DNA of 60,074 nt from Bradyrhizobium macuxiense. Its GTDB lineage: Bacteria; Pseudomonadota; Alphaproteobacteria; Rhizobiales; Xanthobacteraceae. A program made the position numbers and the translations under genes. The stretch covers positions 68,135 through 128,208 of the forward strand of contig NZ_LNCU01000073.1 in assembly GCF_001542415.1 (NCBI RefSeq), in the 5' to 3' direction. The notes under the pieces were generated by a model that saw only the letters and a list, made by a program, of their open reading frames with translations, was not told the origin of the DNA and did no database searches. This document shows, piece after piece, positions 1 through 9,073 of this stretch; within the stretch, counting starts at the first letter, position 1; the number at the start of each line of letters is the position of its first letter.

Positions 1-685
1 CCCGCCGCAGCAGGCGGCCGGCGATGCGCGGCGTGCCGCGGGCGCGCCGCGCGATCTCGTTGGCGCCGTCGGGGCTCATGCCGATGTTGAGCACGCGGGC
101 GCCGCGGGTGACGATCTTCTCCAGTTCCTCCTCGGTGTAGAAGTTCAGCCGGATCGGAATGCCGAAGCGATCGCGCAGCGGATTGGTGAGCAGGCCCGCG
201 CGCGTCGTCGCGCCGACCAGCGTGAATTTCGACAGCTCGATCTTCACCGAGCGCGCCGCCGGCCCCTCGCCGATGATCAGGTCGAGCTGAAAATCCTCCA
301 TCGCCGGATAGAGCACCTCTTCCACCGCGGGGCTGAGGCGATGGATCTCGTCGATGAACAGCACGTCGCGCTCTTCGAGATTGGTGAGCAGCGCCGCGAG
401 ATCGCCGGCCTTGGCAATCACCGGCCCCGACGTCGCGCGAAAACCGACGCCGAGCTCGCGCGCGACAATCTGCGCCAGCGTGGTCTTGCCGAGACCCGGC
501 GGCCCGACAAACAGCACGTGATCCAGCGCCTCGCCGCGCTTCTTGGCCGCCTCGATGAAGATCGAGAGATTCTTGCGCGCCTGCGCCTGGCCGACGAACT
601 CAGTCAGCGACTGCGGACGCAGCGCAGTGTCGCCGACATCATCGGAGCGACGTTCGGGCGTAACGATGCGGGAGGGCGTGTTCAT
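1..685 (-). CDS. ruvB: Holliday junction branch-migration ATPase RuvB (3' end outside the window)
   Basis: RuvB is the AAA+ motor that drives branch migration of Holliday junctions with RuvA in recombination repair. The window holds the first 228 of about 350 expected residues. The N-terminus reads [13 protein letters not shown]. The Walker A motif GPPGLGKTT lies at about residues 61-69, the Walker B motif with DEIHR at about 112-116, and a sensor-1 type GATTR follows at about 160. The C-terminal winged-helix domain is cut off by the window edge. The ATG at 685 opens the standard RuvB N-terminus. It is the last visible gene of yebC-ruvC-ruvA-ruvB, separated from ruvA by a 220-bp gap filled with a repeat. 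Identity is certain from sequence. Confidence 0.98.
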   Translation of the reverse strand, partial: MNTPSRIVTPERRSDDVGDTALRPQSLTEFVGQAQARKNLSIFIEAAKKRGEALDHVLFVGPPGLGKTTLAQIVARELGVGFRATSGPVIAKAGDLAALLTNLEERDVLFIDEIHRLSPAVEEVLYPAMEDFQLDLIIGEGPAARSVKIELSKFTLVGATTRAGLLTNPLRDRFGIPIRLNFYTEEELEKIVTRGARVLNIGMSPDGANEIARRARGTPRIAGRLLRR

Positions 686-708
686 GACGCAAAACCAGCA
701 CGAGAGCG

Positions 709-890
709 TTGTTCTCCCTCTCCCTGCCCTTGCGGGGGCGAGACGAGCGAAGCCCGCTCTAAGAGGGTTGGGGTGAGGGGCTGCATCCGCGAGCGAGACG
801 TGCGTTCAGACCTGTACCCCCTCACCCGGATTGCATCTGCGATGCAATCCAACCTCTCCCCGCAAGCGGGGAGAGGTAAAGAAAGGACCG
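709..890. repeat. Palindromic intergenic repeat (family E) between ruvA and ruvB
   Basis: The two ends carry related arms, a CTCTCCCTGCCCTTGCGGGGGCGAG-like arm on the left and an AACCTCTCCCCGCAAGCGGG-type arm on the right. The middle holds TGAGGGG and CCCCCTCA in opposite orientation and a smaller GATTGCATCTGCGATGCAATC hairpin. No gene is supported here. Related half-elements occur at 39277-39309 and 39452-39485. It resembles the REP-like elements common between genes in bradyrhizobia. Confidence 0.75.
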
Positions 891-905
891 GTTTCGACAC
901 ACAAC

Positions 906-1523
906 TCACTTCGACAATTCCTTCAGGCCCAGCCGGATCAGTTGCGCCGTCTCCGCCTTCTCACCCGCGCTGCGCGAGGCGGCGGCGATCGCGGCGGCGG
1001 CCTGCGGCTGGCCGTAGCCGAGATTGACCAGCGCCGAGATCGCGTCCGTCACGGGACGCGGCGCGCGGTTGTTGTCTATCGCGCCCGAAAGATGCACCAC
1101 GGCCGGATCGACATCGGCAAAGCCCGGCGCCTTGTCCTTCAATTCGCTGACGATGCGCTCGGCGACCTTCGGCCCGACCCCCGGCGTGCGGGCGACTGCC
1201 GCCTTGTCGCGCAGCGCGATGGCATTTGCGAGGTCGGTCGGCGGCAGCGTGCCAAGCACCGCGAGCGCGACCTTGGCGCCGACGCCCTGCACGGTCTGCA
1301 GCAGGCGAAACCATTCGCGCTCATGATCGGTGCGGAAGCCGAACAGCTTGATCTGGTCCTCGCGGACGTAGGTCTCGATCGACAGCACCGCCGCGCCGCC
1401 CGGCGACGGCAGCGCCTGCAGCGTGCGGCTGGCGCAATGCACCTGGTAGCCGACCCCGCCGACGTCGAGGATCACATAGTCCTCGCCATAGGAATCGATC
1501 AGGCCCTTGAGCTTGCCGATCAT
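906..1523 (-). CDS. ruvA: Holliday junction DNA helicase subunit RuvA
   Basis: RuvA is the tetrameric DNA-binding partner that loads RuvB on four-way junctions. The 205-residue product is a normal family length. It begins [20 protein letters not shown], the typical OB-fold N-terminus, followed by a helix-hairpin-helix region (residues about 70-140, including [13 protein letters not shown] and [13 protein letters not shown]) and a C-terminal RuvB-contacting domain ending [11 protein letters not shown]. An in-frame ATG three codons upstream (1532) is possible, but MIGKLKG is the conserved start. It lies downstream of ruvC in the same direction, with a palindromic repeat in the gap. Confidence 0.97.
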   Translation of the reverse strand: MIGKLKGLIDSYGEDYVILDVGGVGYQVHCASRTLQALPSPGGAAVLSIETYVREDQIKLFGFRTDHEREWFRLLQTVQGVGAKVALAVLGTLPPTDLANAIALRDKAAVARTPGVGPKVAERIVSELKDKAPGFADVDPAVVHLSGAIDNNRAPRPVTDAISALVNLGYGQPQAAAAIAAASRSAGEKAETAQLIRLGLKELSK

Positions 1524-1557
1524 AGTGACCACCCCGGCGCGGCAGATACCTCTCTCT

Positions 1558-1644
1558 CGTCATGGCCGGGCTTGTCCCGGCCATCCACGTCTTCGACGCC
1601 GCGAAGAAAAAACGTGGATGCCCGGCACAAGGCCGGGCATGACG
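1558..1644. repeat. Palindromic repeat (family A) between ruvC and ruvA
   Basis: An imperfect palindrome runs from CGTCATGGCCGGGCTTGTCC to GGCACAAGGCCGGGCATGAC, with CCACGTCTT and AACGTGG forming the inner arms. The same family, with outer arms of the type GTCATG(G/C)CCGGGCT, recurs at about 2249, 12891, 19354, 39343 and 44405. Confidence 0.85.
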
Positions 1645-1662
1645 GCGGCGGGTTTCCGCCGA

Positions 1663-2190
1663 TCATAGGTTCGCCACCTTGAGCCGCAGCGCCGCGCTCT
1701 GGCGGTGATGCGCGTGCGTGATCGCGATCGCGAGCGCATCGGCCGCGTCGGCGGACGGCGGCTCGGCTTTCGGCAACAGTATCTTTAGCATCACCTGGAT
1801 CTGGTTCTTCTCGGCATGCCCGGCGCCGACCACGGTCTTCTTGACCTGGTTCGGCGCATATTCCGCAATCGAAATACCGAACATTGCGGGCGCCAGCATG
1901 GCGACGCCGCGCGCCTGCCCCAGCTTCAGCGTGGCGGCGCCGTCCTTGTTGACGAAGGTCTGCTCCACGGCTGCCTCGGCCGGCTTGTAATCACCGAGCA
2001 CGGCGGCGAGCCCCTCATGGATCGCGAGCAGACGGCTCGCCAGCGGCAGCTTGTCCGGCGGCTCGACCGAGCCGCAGGCGATGTAAACCAGCCGGTTGCC
2101 CTCGGTCTCGATCACGCCCCAGCCGGTACGGCGGAGACCCGGATCGATGCCAATGATGCGGACGGGGGAGCGAATCGGCTGCGATGTCAT
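1663..2190 (-). CDS. ruvC: Crossover junction endodeoxyribonuclease RuvC
   Basis: RuvC is the Holliday-junction resolvase that cuts the junction held by RuvAB. The 175-residue product has the RNase H-like fold signature: [14 protein letters not shown] near residue 16 gives the first catalytic Asp, EQTFVNKDG gives the catalytic Glu, and the C-terminal [16 protein letters not shown] gives the last pair of acidic residues. The chosen ATG at 2190 ([18 protein letters not shown]) leaves a short N-terminal lead. A longer reading to 2307 would translate intergenic repeat sequence and is not credible. The gene sits between yebC and ruvA, all on the minus strand. Confidence 0.97.
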   Translation of the reverse strand: MTSQPIRSPVRIIGIDPGLRRTGWGVIETEGNRLVYIACGSVEPPDKLPLASRLLAIHEGLAAVLGDYKPAEAAVEQTFVNKDGAATLKLGQARGVAMLAPAMFGISIAEYAPNQVKKTVVGAGHAEKNQIQVMLKILLPKAEPPSADAADALAIAITHAHHRQSAALRLKVANL

Positions 2191-2248
2191 GGCGTAGTGA
2201 TACTGCCTGCGCCGAGAGAACGAAACACAAACGGAGTGTCCCCCGCTG

Positions 2249-2370
2249 GTCATCCCCGCGAAAGCGCGACACCCGAAGGTCGTCATGCGCGGGCCTGACC
2301 CGCGCATCCATCAATCAAAGAGGTTCTTTTGAGCGATGGATTGCCGGGTCGAGCCCGGCAATGACAGCAG
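2249..2370. repeat. Compound palindromic repeat (family A) between yebC and ruvC
   Basis: The stretch contains GTCATGCGCGGGCCTGACCC with GCGCATCCATCAATC, then GATGGATTGCCGGGTCGAGC with CCCGGCAATGACA. This gives an imperfect long inverted repeat. A short piece upstream of it (CATCCCCGCGAAAGCG) looks like a truncated second element. No gene is supported in this gap. Confidence 0.75.
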
Positions 2371-2374
2371 GCAA

Positions 2375-3121
2375 CTAGCCGCCCATCTTCGCGATCAGCG
2401 CGTCGGACACCTCGAAATTGGCGTACACGTTCTGCACGTCGTCGTGCTCGTTGAGCAGGTCCATCAGCTTCAAGAGCTTTTCGCCGGTCTCGTCGTCGAC
2501 CGAAACAGTATTTTGCGGCTTCCAGGTCAGTGCCGCCTTGCGCGGCTCGCCGAACTTCGCCTCCAGCGCCTTGGCGACTTCGCGGAAGGTGTCCTGCGAA
2601 GCGTAGACCTCATGGCCGCTTTCGCTCGAGACCACGTCGTCGGCGCCCGCTTCGATCGCGGCATCCAGCATGGCATCGTCGGACGCGGCGCTGGCGTCAT
2701 ATTCGATGATGCCGGTGTGGTCGAACATGAAGGCGACCGAGCCGGTTTCGCCGAGATTGCCGCCGGATTTGGTGAAGAAGGAGCGGATGTCGGAGGCGGC
2801 GCGGTTGCGGTTGTCGGTCAGCGCCTCGACGATCACGGCGACACCGCCGGGGCCGTAACCCTCGTAGCGGATCTCGTCATAGTTCTCGCCGTCGCTACCG
2901 GCCGCCTTCTTGATGGCACGCTCGATATTGTCCTTCGGCATGTTCTCGGCGCGGGCTGCGACCACGGCAGCGCGCAGACGCGGATTCATCGCCGGATCGG
3001 GGGTGCCGAGCTTGGCCGCCACGGTGATTTCGCGGGCCAGCTTGCCGAAAAGCTTGGACTTCTGGGCATCCTGCCGGCCCTTCCGGTGCATGATGTTCTT
3101 GAATTGGGAATGGCCGGCCAT
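2375..3121 (-). CDS. yebC: YebC/PmpR-family protein (translation or transcription factor)
   Basis: The 248-residue product starts [20 protein letters not shown], the near-invariant YebC N-terminus, and spans the full three-domain length of the family. The family has been described as DNA-binding regulators (PmpR) and, more recently, as factors acting on ribosomes at difficult proline motifs. The sequence alone does not choose between these. It is the first gene of the yebC-ruvCAB run. The gap of 184 bp before ruvC is occupied by a repeat, so ruvC may be transcribed by read-through or from its own promoter. Confidence 0.95.
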   Translation of the reverse strand: MAGHSQFKNIMHRKGRQDAQKSKLFGKLAREITVAAKLGTPDPAMNPRLRAAVVAARAENMPKDNIERAIKKAAGSDGENYDEIRYEGYGPGGVAVIVEALTDNRNRAASDIRSFFTKSGGNLGETGSVAFMFDHTGIIEYDASAASDDAMLDAAIEAGADDVVSSESGHEVYASQDTFREVAKALEAKFGEPRKAALTWKPQNTVSVDDETGEKLLKLMDLLNEHDDVQNVYANFEVSDALIAKMGG

Positions 3122-3253
3122 GCGTCGTCTCTTGAAAGCTTAGGTCAGGTTGGGTGGAAAACGCGGCCTTATAGGCCCCTCACCGGCCAAAATCAAAGAT
3201 CGGCGAGACGTTCCGTCGCACATACTACCGCATGCCGGAATATGAGGCACTTG

Positions 3254-3261
3254 TTAACCAT
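3254..3261 (+). promoter_or_regulatory. Possible CtrA-type half site upstream of the first chemoreceptor
   Basis: TTAACCAT, within GTTAACCATGACTTC, lies 58 bp before the first chemoreceptor ATG. TTAACCAT-type half sites are known targets of the alphaproteobacterial cell-cycle regulator CtrA, which controls many motility genes. A second full half site at the usual spacing is not evident, so this is a weak call. Confidence 0.25.
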
Positions 3262-3318
3262 GACTTCATGCCCGGGTGAGAGGATGGGCCGTTCCTTCCC
3301 AACTCCGAAGAGTCCCCC

Positions 3319-5070
3319 ATGGCGTTCGGTTTGTTTCGCAGGCGAGGGCCGGAGCCGGTCGCACCTGCCGCAGAGTCAAAGGTTCCGGTCACCCCGGAAG
3401 CTGCCACCTCGACTGAGAGCGATTCGGCGAGGGAAATCCTGGAACTGCTGGAACTGGAGCTTGGCGGCATGATCCGCCAGCTCGAGCGCGCCGCGGGTTC
3501 GGTGGCCGACGGCGCTGATGCGACGGCCGCAACGCTCGCGACCATCCGCGCCCGCACCGACGCCCTGACCGGCCGCAGCAGCGCCGCACAGAGCACTGCG
3601 ACGACATTTTCGGAAGCCGCCGACCGGTTCACCCATTCGGCCGAAGGCATCGGCCAGCAGGTGCGCAGCGCCAGCATGCTGGCTGACGACGCCGCAGCCG
3701 CCGCGCGCGAGGCCACCACCAATGTCGATCGCCTCCGCGAATCCTCGGCCGCAATCGGCAACGTCGTCAATCTGATCGCGCAGATCGCGCGCCAGACCAC
3801 GCTGCTCGCGCTCAACTCGACGATCGAGGCGGCGCGCGCCGGCGCCGCGGGCAAGGGCTTTGCAGTGGTTGCAACCGAGGTGAAGGCGCTCGCGGTGCAG
3901 ACCCAGAGCGCCACCGAGGAGATCACGAAGAAGATCGAGGCCTTGCAGAAGGACGCGACCGGGTCGGCCGACGCCGTGCATCGCATCTCGCAGGCGATCG
4001 AGGCAATCCGCCCCGTGTTCGAGAACGTCAACGGCGCGGTCGCCGAGCAGAACCAGATCACCGGCGAGATGGGCCAGAACGCGGCGTCCGCCTCTCATTT
4101 CATCGTCTCGGTCGGCACCAGCGCCGGCGAGATCGACAGCGCGACGCGGCAGGCCGAGGCGCATGGCGACGACGTCGCCAGGGCCGGCAAGGCCGTGACC
4201 GCCTTCGCCCAGAAGCTGAAGGCGCGCTGCGCGGTGCTGCTGAGGCAGAACGAGCGCGACGATCACCGCAAGACCGAGCGCCTGCCCTGCAGCCTCACAA
4301 TCGAGATCAAGGCCGCCCGCGGCACGATCACCGCGCCGGTCTACGAGCTCGCGATGGACGGCATCCTGATCGGCGGGCCGGAGGCCGACAAGCTACCCGC
4401 CCATGAGAGCCTGAGCGCGACGCTGCAGGACATCGGGCCCTGCCGGGTCAAGATCGGCGAGCGCTCCAAGGCCGGCGCGCAGGCGCGGTTCGAGGCGGCA
4501 GACGCGAGCTTGCGCGGAAAGATTGAAGACAGGATGTGGGCGATCCACGAGGAGAACACCGAGTTCGTCACCCGTGCGATGGAAGCCGGCGGCGCGCTGA
4601 CCCGGATATTCGAGAACGCCATCGCGAGCGGCGCAATCACGATCGAAGACCTGTTCGACACCGACTATGTCGAGATACCAGGCACCAATCCGGTGCAGCA
4701 CCGCACCAGAATGCTCGATTGGGCGGAACGCGCGCTGCCCACGTTCCAGGAGGCGTTCCTCGCCAAGGACGCGCGGATGGCGTTCTGCGTCGCGATCGAC
4801 CAGAACGGCTACCTGCCGGTTCACAACAAGCTCTACTCGCATCCGCAGCGGCCGGGCGACGTCGCCTACAACACCGCCAATTGCCGCAACCGCCGCATCT
4901 TCAACGATCCGGCGGGGCTCGCCGCCGGCCGCAACCAGCGCGCCTATCTGATCCAGACCTATGCGCGCGACATGGGCAACGGCACCACCGTGATGATGCG
5001 CGAGATCGACGTGCCGATCCGGGTGCGCGGCCGGCACTGGGGAGGTTTCCGCACCGCCTACAAGCTTTGA
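3319..5070 (+). CDS. Soluble methyl-accepting chemotaxis protein with internal PilZ-like module and C-terminal sensor-like domain
   Basis: This is a 583-residue chemoreceptor with no membrane segment or signal peptide, so it should be cytoplasmic. Residues about 40-305 form the long coiled-coil signalling domain, with the CheA/CheW-contact tip around [17 protein letters not shown] at about 157-173. Residues about 312-420 look like a PilZ domain: RKTER fits the RxxxR c-di-GMP motif, but the second motif (ELAMDG where DxSxxG is expected) is degenerate. Residues about 435-583 form a C-terminal domain with [28 protein letters not shown] and [10 protein letters not shown]. The next gene carries the same C-terminal domain. 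No cheA or cheW is nearby. The ligand is unknown. Confidence 0.9.
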   Translation: MAFGLFRRRGPEPVAPAAESKVPVTPEAATSTESDSAREILELLELELGGMIRQLERAAGSVADGADATAATLATIRARTDALTGRSSAAQSTATTFSEAADRFTHSAEGIGQQVRSASMLADDAAAAAREATTNVDRLRESSAAIGNVVNLIAQIARQTTLLALNSTIEAARAGAAGKGFAVVATEVKALAVQTQSATEEITKKIEALQKDATGSADAVHRISQAIEAIRPVFENVNGAVAEQNQITGEMGQNAASASHFIVSVGTSAGEIDSATRQAEAHGDDVARAGKAVTAFAQKLKARCAVLLRQNERDDHRKTERLPCSLTIEIKAARGTITAPVYELAMDGILIGGPEADKLPAHESLSATLQDIGPCRVKIGERSKAGAQARFEAADASLRGKIEDRMWAIHEENTEFVTRAMEAGGALTRIFENAIASGAITIEDLFDTDYVEIPGTNPVQHRTRMLDWAERALPTFQEAFLAKDARMAFCVAIDQNGYLPVHNKLYSHPQRPGDVAYNTANCRNRRIFNDPAGLAAGRNQRAYLIQTYARDMGNGTTVMMREIDVPIRVRGRHWGGFRTAYKL

Positions 5071-5201
5071 TCGGATTTCTTGTAGTCACGACAAGCGCGA
5101 GTGCACGCTCAGGCAAGACCGAAAGCGCGAATCACGCTTTAGGTCAGGACGGGAATGCCGCGGCGGGTCGACGGCCCGCTCACACGGAAGGACGCTCGAA
5201 A

Positions 5202-6626
5202 ATGTCGGCAGCTCAGCTCGCAGTTCTGGACACGTCATCCAGCCGGACGCTGGCCGAACGGCTCGTCGACCAGCTCGCCGACCGTATCGGCGGCCTCGGT
5301 GTGGAACTTGCCGACATCGCCGGCAACGTCCAGGAGGTCGCCAACCGCGTCACCAACCAGTCGGAGCGGTTCCACCACCTGCAGAAGACAGCCGAGACGA
5401 TGGTGTCGGCCAATCACGACATCGCCAATGCATCGCAGGCGGTGCAATCGACCGCATCCGCCGCGGTCGGCCAGATCGCGGAGTCGCGCAACGCAATCGA
5501 GACGGCGGTCGGTCACATCTCGGAACTGGTCGCGGCGGTCGCACGGATCGAGACGCGGCTTGCCGCCGTCGGCTCCGCGCTGAGCCAGGTCGCCAAGGTC
5601 TCCGGTTCGATCGAGGCGATCGCGAAGCAAACCAACCTGCTTGCACTCAACGCCACGATCGAGGCCGCGCGCGCCGGCACCGCCGGCCGCGGCTTTGCCG
5701 TCGTCGCGAGCGAGGTGAAGAACCTTGCGGAAGCGACCCGCCAGGCGACGCATCAGATTTCCGACACCGTGCGCGATCTCGACGGCCAGATCGGCAGCCT
5801 GATCGGCGAGAGCAGCGACGCTTCGCTGCGCGCGAAGAGCGCCGGCGAAGGCGCCCAGCAGATCTCCGGCATCATCATGCGCGTGCAAGAGGGGTTTTCA
5901 TCGGTGGGCGCCGAGATCGGCAGCGTCGCGCGCGCCGCGACCTCCAATCTGGGTCATTGCGACACCGTGATCGCGGAGCTGAACGAACTTGCCAAGGGCG
6001 TCGATCTCTCCTCGCGCGATCTCAAGCACGCCGACGAGCGGGTGGCGAAACTGCTCGATATCTCCGAAAGCCTGATCGTGACTATCGCCGACAGCGGCGT
6101 TGAGACCGCGGATGCGCCGTTGATCCGCTGCGTGATCGAGACGGCGAAGCAAATCTCCGACCTGTTCGAGAACGCCGTCGCACGCGGCGAAATCACGCTC
6201 GCGCAATTGACGGACGAGACCTACCGCGAAATATCAGGCACCAATCCGAAACAATATCTGACCGACTACGTCAGCTTCACCGATCGCGTGCTGCCCGCGA
6301 TCCAGGACCCGCTGCAGAAGAGCGACCCGCGCATCGTATTCTGCGTCGCCTGGGCAAGAGGCGGCTATCTGCCGACCCACAATCCGAACTATCGCCTGCC
6401 GCAGGGCTCCGATCCGGTCTGGAACAACGCCAATTGCCGCAACCGCCGCCTGTTCAACGACCGCGCGGTGAAGAAGGTCGCAGGCAGCACCAAACCGTTC
6501 CTGCTGCAGACCTACCGTCGCGACATGGGCGGCGGCAATTTCGTGCTGATGAAGGACCTGTCATCGCCGATATTCGTCCGCGGCCGCCACTGGGGCGCAT
6601 TCCGCATGGGCTTCCGGCAGAGCTGA
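5202..6626 (+). CDS. Soluble methyl-accepting chemotaxis protein with the same C-terminal domain
   Basis: This 474-residue chemoreceptor is a paralogue of the previous gene. It has no membrane segments. The signalling coiled coil (about 25-320) carries the tip sequence [17 protein letters not shown], closer to consensus than in its neighbour. The C-terminal domain (about 335-474) has [31 protein letters not shown] and [13 protein letters not shown], matching the upstream protein block for block. It lacks the PilZ-like insert. The ATG at 5202 follows GGAAGGA at good spacing; the open frame extends far upstream through the previous gene, but only in a shadow frame. The 131-bp gap suggests co-transcription with the first receptor. 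Confidence 0.9.
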   Translation: MSAAQLAVLDTSSSRTLAERLVDQLADRIGGLGVELADIAGNVQEVANRVTNQSERFHHLQKTAETMVSANHDIANASQAVQSTASAAVGQIAESRNAIETAVGHISELVAAVARIETRLAAVGSALSQVAKVSGSIEAIAKQTNLLALNATIEAARAGTAGRGFAVVASEVKNLAEATRQATHQISDTVRDLDGQIGSLIGESSDASLRAKSAGEGAQQISGIIMRVQEGFSSVGAEIGSVARAATSNLGHCDTVIAELNELAKGVDLSSRDLKHADERVAKLLDISESLIVTIADSGVETADAPLIRCVIETAKQISDLFENAVARGEITLAQLTDETYREISGTNPKQYLTDYVSFTDRVLPAIQDPLQKSDPRIVFCVAWARGGYLPTHNPNYRLPQGSDPVWNNANCRNRRLFNDRAVKKVAGSTKPFLLQTYRRDMGGGNFVLMKDLSSPIFVRGRHWGAFRMGFRQS

Positions 6627-6637
6627 CAGTTGCCGCC

Positions 6638-6752
6638 GTCATTGCGAGGAGCTCGCGACAAAATTGCAAAGCAATTTTGCGCTGAAGCGACGAAGCAATC
6701 CATATCGACGCTTGCCGCGCAATGGATTGCTTTGCTTCGCTCGCAATGACGG
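6638..6752. repeat. Palindromic repeat (family B) downstream of the chemoreceptors
   Basis: Outer arms GTCATTGCGAG and CTCGCAATGAC, with inner AGCAATCCAT and ATGGATTGCT, bracket an inner AAATTGCAAAGCAATTTTGC hairpin. A second copy of the family is at 44527-44609. The element lies between convergent genes and may terminate transcription from both sides, although no U-run is present. Confidence 0.85.
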
Positions 6753-6789
6753 GGGCAGATCGCAGCTCGCGCCCCGAATGACGCAGCAT

Positions 6790-7617
6790 TCACTTCACCC
6801 AGAACCCCGGTACCGCGGGCGAAAGTCTCCCGCCGGCCCGCACCGGCGCGATCTTCACGGCGAGCCCCGTCGCATCGTCGGTCTCGACCGCAACGCCGCT
6901 CAGCGTCGCCACTCCCGACGCCGGCTCGAAGCGGGCAGACGGAATACCGGTGAGGAAGCGCTGCAGCGGCTCCTCCTTCTGCATGCCGATCACCGAATCA
7001 TAGTCGCCGGTCATGCCGGCGTCGCTCATATAGGCGGTGCCATTGGGCAGCACCTGGTGATCGGCGGTCGGCACATGGGTGTGGGTACCGACCACGAGGC
7101 TGGCGCGGCCATCGCAGAAGAATCCCATGCCCTGCTTCTCGCTGGTCGCTTCGCCGTGGAAATCGACCACGATGGCATCAGCACCCTCGCGCAATGGACA
7201 GGCTTCGAGCTCACGCTCGATCGCGGCAAACGGATCGTTATTGGACGGCTCCATGAACACGCGGCCGATCGCATTGATGACGAGCGCGCGCTTGCCGTTC
7301 TTGGTGTCGACCAGCGCGGCACCGCGGCCGGGCGAGTGGCGCGGAAAATTCAGCGGACGGATCAGCCGCGGCGCGCGCTCGATGAAGACCAGCGCCTCCT
7401 TCTGATTCCAGGCGTGGTTGCCGAGCGTGATCGCATCGGCGCCGGCGTCGAGCAACTCGTGGTAGATCGCCTCGGTGATGCCGAAGCCGCCGGCGGAGTT
7501 CTCACCATTGACGATGACGAGATCGAGCGACCAGTCCCTGATCATGCCGGGAAGGTGGTCGGTGATGGCGGTGCGGCCGGTCCTGCCGACGACGTCACCG
7601 ACGAAGAGAATACGCAA
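6790..7617 (-). CDS. YmdB-family metallophosphoesterase (TIGR00282 type)
   Basis: The 275-residue product matches the YmdB branch of calcineurin-like phosphoesterases, some of which hydrolyse 2',3'-cyclic nucleotides. Metal-binding motifs are visible in order: ILFVGDVVGRTG (first Asp), VNGENSAGG (Asn/Glu), ITLGNHAWNQ (Asn-His), IVVDFHGEATSEK (Asp-His) and VVGTHTHVPTADH (double His). Translation appears to start at a TTG (7615-7617), two bases after the stop of the cyclo-ligase gene, with CGGAG upstream, so the two genes are translationally linked. The physiological substrate in this organism is not shown by sequence. Confidence 0.9.
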   Translation of the reverse strand: MRILFVGDVVGRTGRTAITDHLPGMIRDWSLDLVIVNGENSAGGFGITEAIYHELLDAGADAITLGNHAWNQKEALVFIERAPRLIRPLNFPRHSPGRGAALVDTKNGKRALVINAIGRVFMEPSNNDPFAAIERELEACPLREGADAIVVDFHGEATSEKQGMGFFCDGRASLVVGTHTHVPTADHQVLPNGTAYMSDAGMTGDYDSVIGMQKEEPLQRFLTGIPSARFEPASGVATLSGVAVETDDATGLAVKIAPVRAGGRLSPAVPGFWVK

Positions 7618-7619
7618 TG

Positions 7620-8198
7620 CTAGGCACTCCGGAAATCGAACGTCTTGCGCTCCGTTAACACATAATCCAGCGGAACGTCGTGCGACAACGCTGGAATCGC
7701 CTTGGTTTCCTGCGCGGCGAAGGCCAATCCAACGCCGATCACATGCTTGACCTTGCGCAGATGCGCGAAGGTATAGTCGTAATACCCGGCGCCATAGCCG
7801 ATACGGTGGCCAAGCTTGTCGAAGGCCGCAAGCGGCACCAGCATCACGTCAGGATGCACTTCGGCCGCGGCCGGCGACGGCTCGGGGATGCCGAGCGGCC
7901 CCAACATCAGCTTTTCATGAGGTGACCAGGCGCGAAAGGTCAGCGACTGGCCGCGCGCATTGATGCAGGGCAGCGCAAGCCGCCCGCCCTTGGCCGCAAG
8001 CTTCAGCATCAGCGGCGTCGGATCGATCTCGCTGCGGATCGGCGCATAGCCCGATACGATCATGCCTTGCGTGATGTCGAACGGCGCACCGCGTTTGGCC
8101 AGCGCCTCGGCGGCGTCGCTGCGCTGCGCGTCGCTCAGCGCATCGCGCTTGGCCAGCGCCAGGGCCCGGAGTTCGGCCTTCGATGGAGATGCATGCAT
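7620..8198 (-). CDS. fau: 5-formyltetrahydrofolate cyclo-ligase
   Basis: This enzyme converts 5-formyl-THF to 5,10-methenyl-THF with ATP. The 192-residue product begins MHASPSKAELRALALAKRD and has the family signatures: SGYAPIRSEIDP, the glycine-rich LVPLAAFDKLGHRIGYGAGYYD loop region and VGVGLAFAAQE. Two ATGs are close together (8204 and 8198); GTGGAAG abuts the first and sits six bases before the second, so 8198 is preferred. The gene follows 6S RNA, the classic ssrS-fau (ygfA) arrangement of proteobacteria, in which the 6S transcript may continue into fau. Confidence 0.95.
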   Translation of the reverse strand: MHASPSKAELRALALAKRDALSDAQRSDAAEALAKRGAPFDITQGMIVSGYAPIRSEIDPTPLMLKLAAKGGRLALPCINARGQSLTFRAWSPHEKLMLGPLGIPEPSPAAAEVHPDVMLVPLAAFDKLGHRIGYGAGYYDYTFAHLRKVKHVIGVGLAFAAQETKAIPALSHDVPLDYVLTERKTFDFRSA

Positions 8199-8365
8199 GA
8201 CCATCTTCCACTGTTATCGTCCGTGACGGCGGACGATCCAGAATTCCAGAGACGCGTGCAATCTTACGGCCAGGCCGCGGCTCACCGGATACTCCGCATC
8301 GGCGGAGCAAGCACTGCCACTCGATCAAACCGCCGCAGCGCGACGACCAGGAAACAGCAGATACT

Positions 8366-8445
8366 CAAAGCATGATCCGGAAAAATATGAAGCAATTCTC
8401 CGGAGGCTCACAACGCCAAAGCGCGATGATCCCATCGCGCTTTGG
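8366..8445. repeat. Family D repeat overlapping the 3' hairpin of 6S RNA
   Basis: AGCATGATCCGGAAAAAT is followed 30 bases later by the perfect hairpin CCAAAGCGCGATG / CATCGCGCTTTGG (8416-8445, four-base loop). Related pieces at 41195, 52931 and 54438 carry GCATGATCCGGAAAAG or its complement. Here the hairpin arm is at the presumed 3' end of the 6S transcript. Confidence 0.6.
8416..8445 (-). terminator. Hairpin at the 3' end of 6S RNA
   Basis: A 13-bp perfect stem (CCAAAGCGCGATG paired with CATCGCGCTTTGG) follows the last paired base of the 6S RNA model on the minus strand. There is no U-run after it, so it may stabilise a processed 3' end or terminate weakly, leaving some read-through into fau. 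Confidence 0.5.
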
Positions 8446-8580
8446 AGTGCGAAGCCGCAGAGGCCGTTGGAGCGCTCGATCCCGGAGTTCCCTACGAAAG
8501 TAGGTGGGCACCATATGTCCGGGTCCACGGACCCGGCCAGGGACAGTTCCCTAAAGGATCGATAAGGCCCCGGGGATATA
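8446..8580 (-). ncRNA. ssrS: 6S RNA
   Basis: 6S RNA mimics an open promoter and sequesters housekeeping RNA polymerase. It was recognised from position, between zapA and fau on their strand, and from structure. On the minus strand GGGGCC pairs with GGCCUC and UCGAUCC with GGAUCGA, making the interrupted closing stem. CCGGGUC-CGUG-GACCCGG forms the apical hairpin. A small CCUAC-UUUC-GUAGG hairpin lies in the 3' side of the central bubble, as expected for alphaproteobacterial 6S RNA. The exact ends are not visible; a length of about 135-160 nt is expected. No clear promoter could be assigned. Confidence 0.85.
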
Positions 8581-8689
8581 TGGCTCCTGACGCACGACGC
8601 AGCTTCGCAAAGGCCAATGTAGCTATGAAGTGGTTATTCCGCCAGCGGCAAGACAACTCACGTCCTGGCCTTCGCCGAGATGACCGGGA

Positions 8690-9073
8690 TCAGCCGATCG
8701 CGATGCCGCCGCCGACGGTGCGGTTGAGCACCTGCGTGGTGCGCTCGATCCGTTCGGCCGCGGCATTGAGCGCATTGCAGACGGCAACCTGGGTCGCGCG
8801 GGCGCGGTCGGCCGCGGCAACGCGTGCGCTGCGGAGCTGCTCGACCTCTTCCTCGAGACTGCGGATGCGAGAGGCTGAGTCGACCAGCTCGTCACAGGCC
8901 GTGAGCGCCGCCATCACCGTCAGCCGTGCATCGCCGATCTCGCCGAACTTGCCGCGCAGCGATTCGATGCGCTGCTCCAGGCTCTCGGCGAGCTTCAGCA
9001 GCCGCACCTCCTGGCCCTCCTCGCAGGCCATGCGGTATTGCCGGCCATTGATGGTGACGTTGATGTGGCTCAT
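8690..9073 (-). CDS. zapA: Cell division protein ZapA
   Basis: ZapA promotes FtsZ filament bundling at the Z ring. The 127-residue product has the ZapA N-terminal fold (MSHINVTINGRQYRMACEEG, then LAESLEQRIESL) followed by a long coiled coil from about residue 60 (SRIRSLEEEVEQLRSARVAA). Its ATG overlaps the stop of the upstream DUF4164 gene in an ATGA, so the two are translationally coupled. The 6S RNA gene follows about 110 bp downstream on the same strand. Confidence 0.95.
   Translation of the reverse strand: MSHINVTINGRQYRMACEEGQEVRLLKLAESLEQRIESLRGKFGEIGDARLTVMAALTACDELVDSASRIRSLEEEVEQLRSARVAAADRARATQVAVCNALNAAAERIERTTQVLNRTVGGGIAIG

Noticed and set aside
4536..5201. N-terminal extension of the second chemoreceptor gene
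   Set aside because: It is a shadow frame of the first chemoreceptor's 3' half. The ATG at 5202 has a good ribosome binding site and starts the receptor fold.
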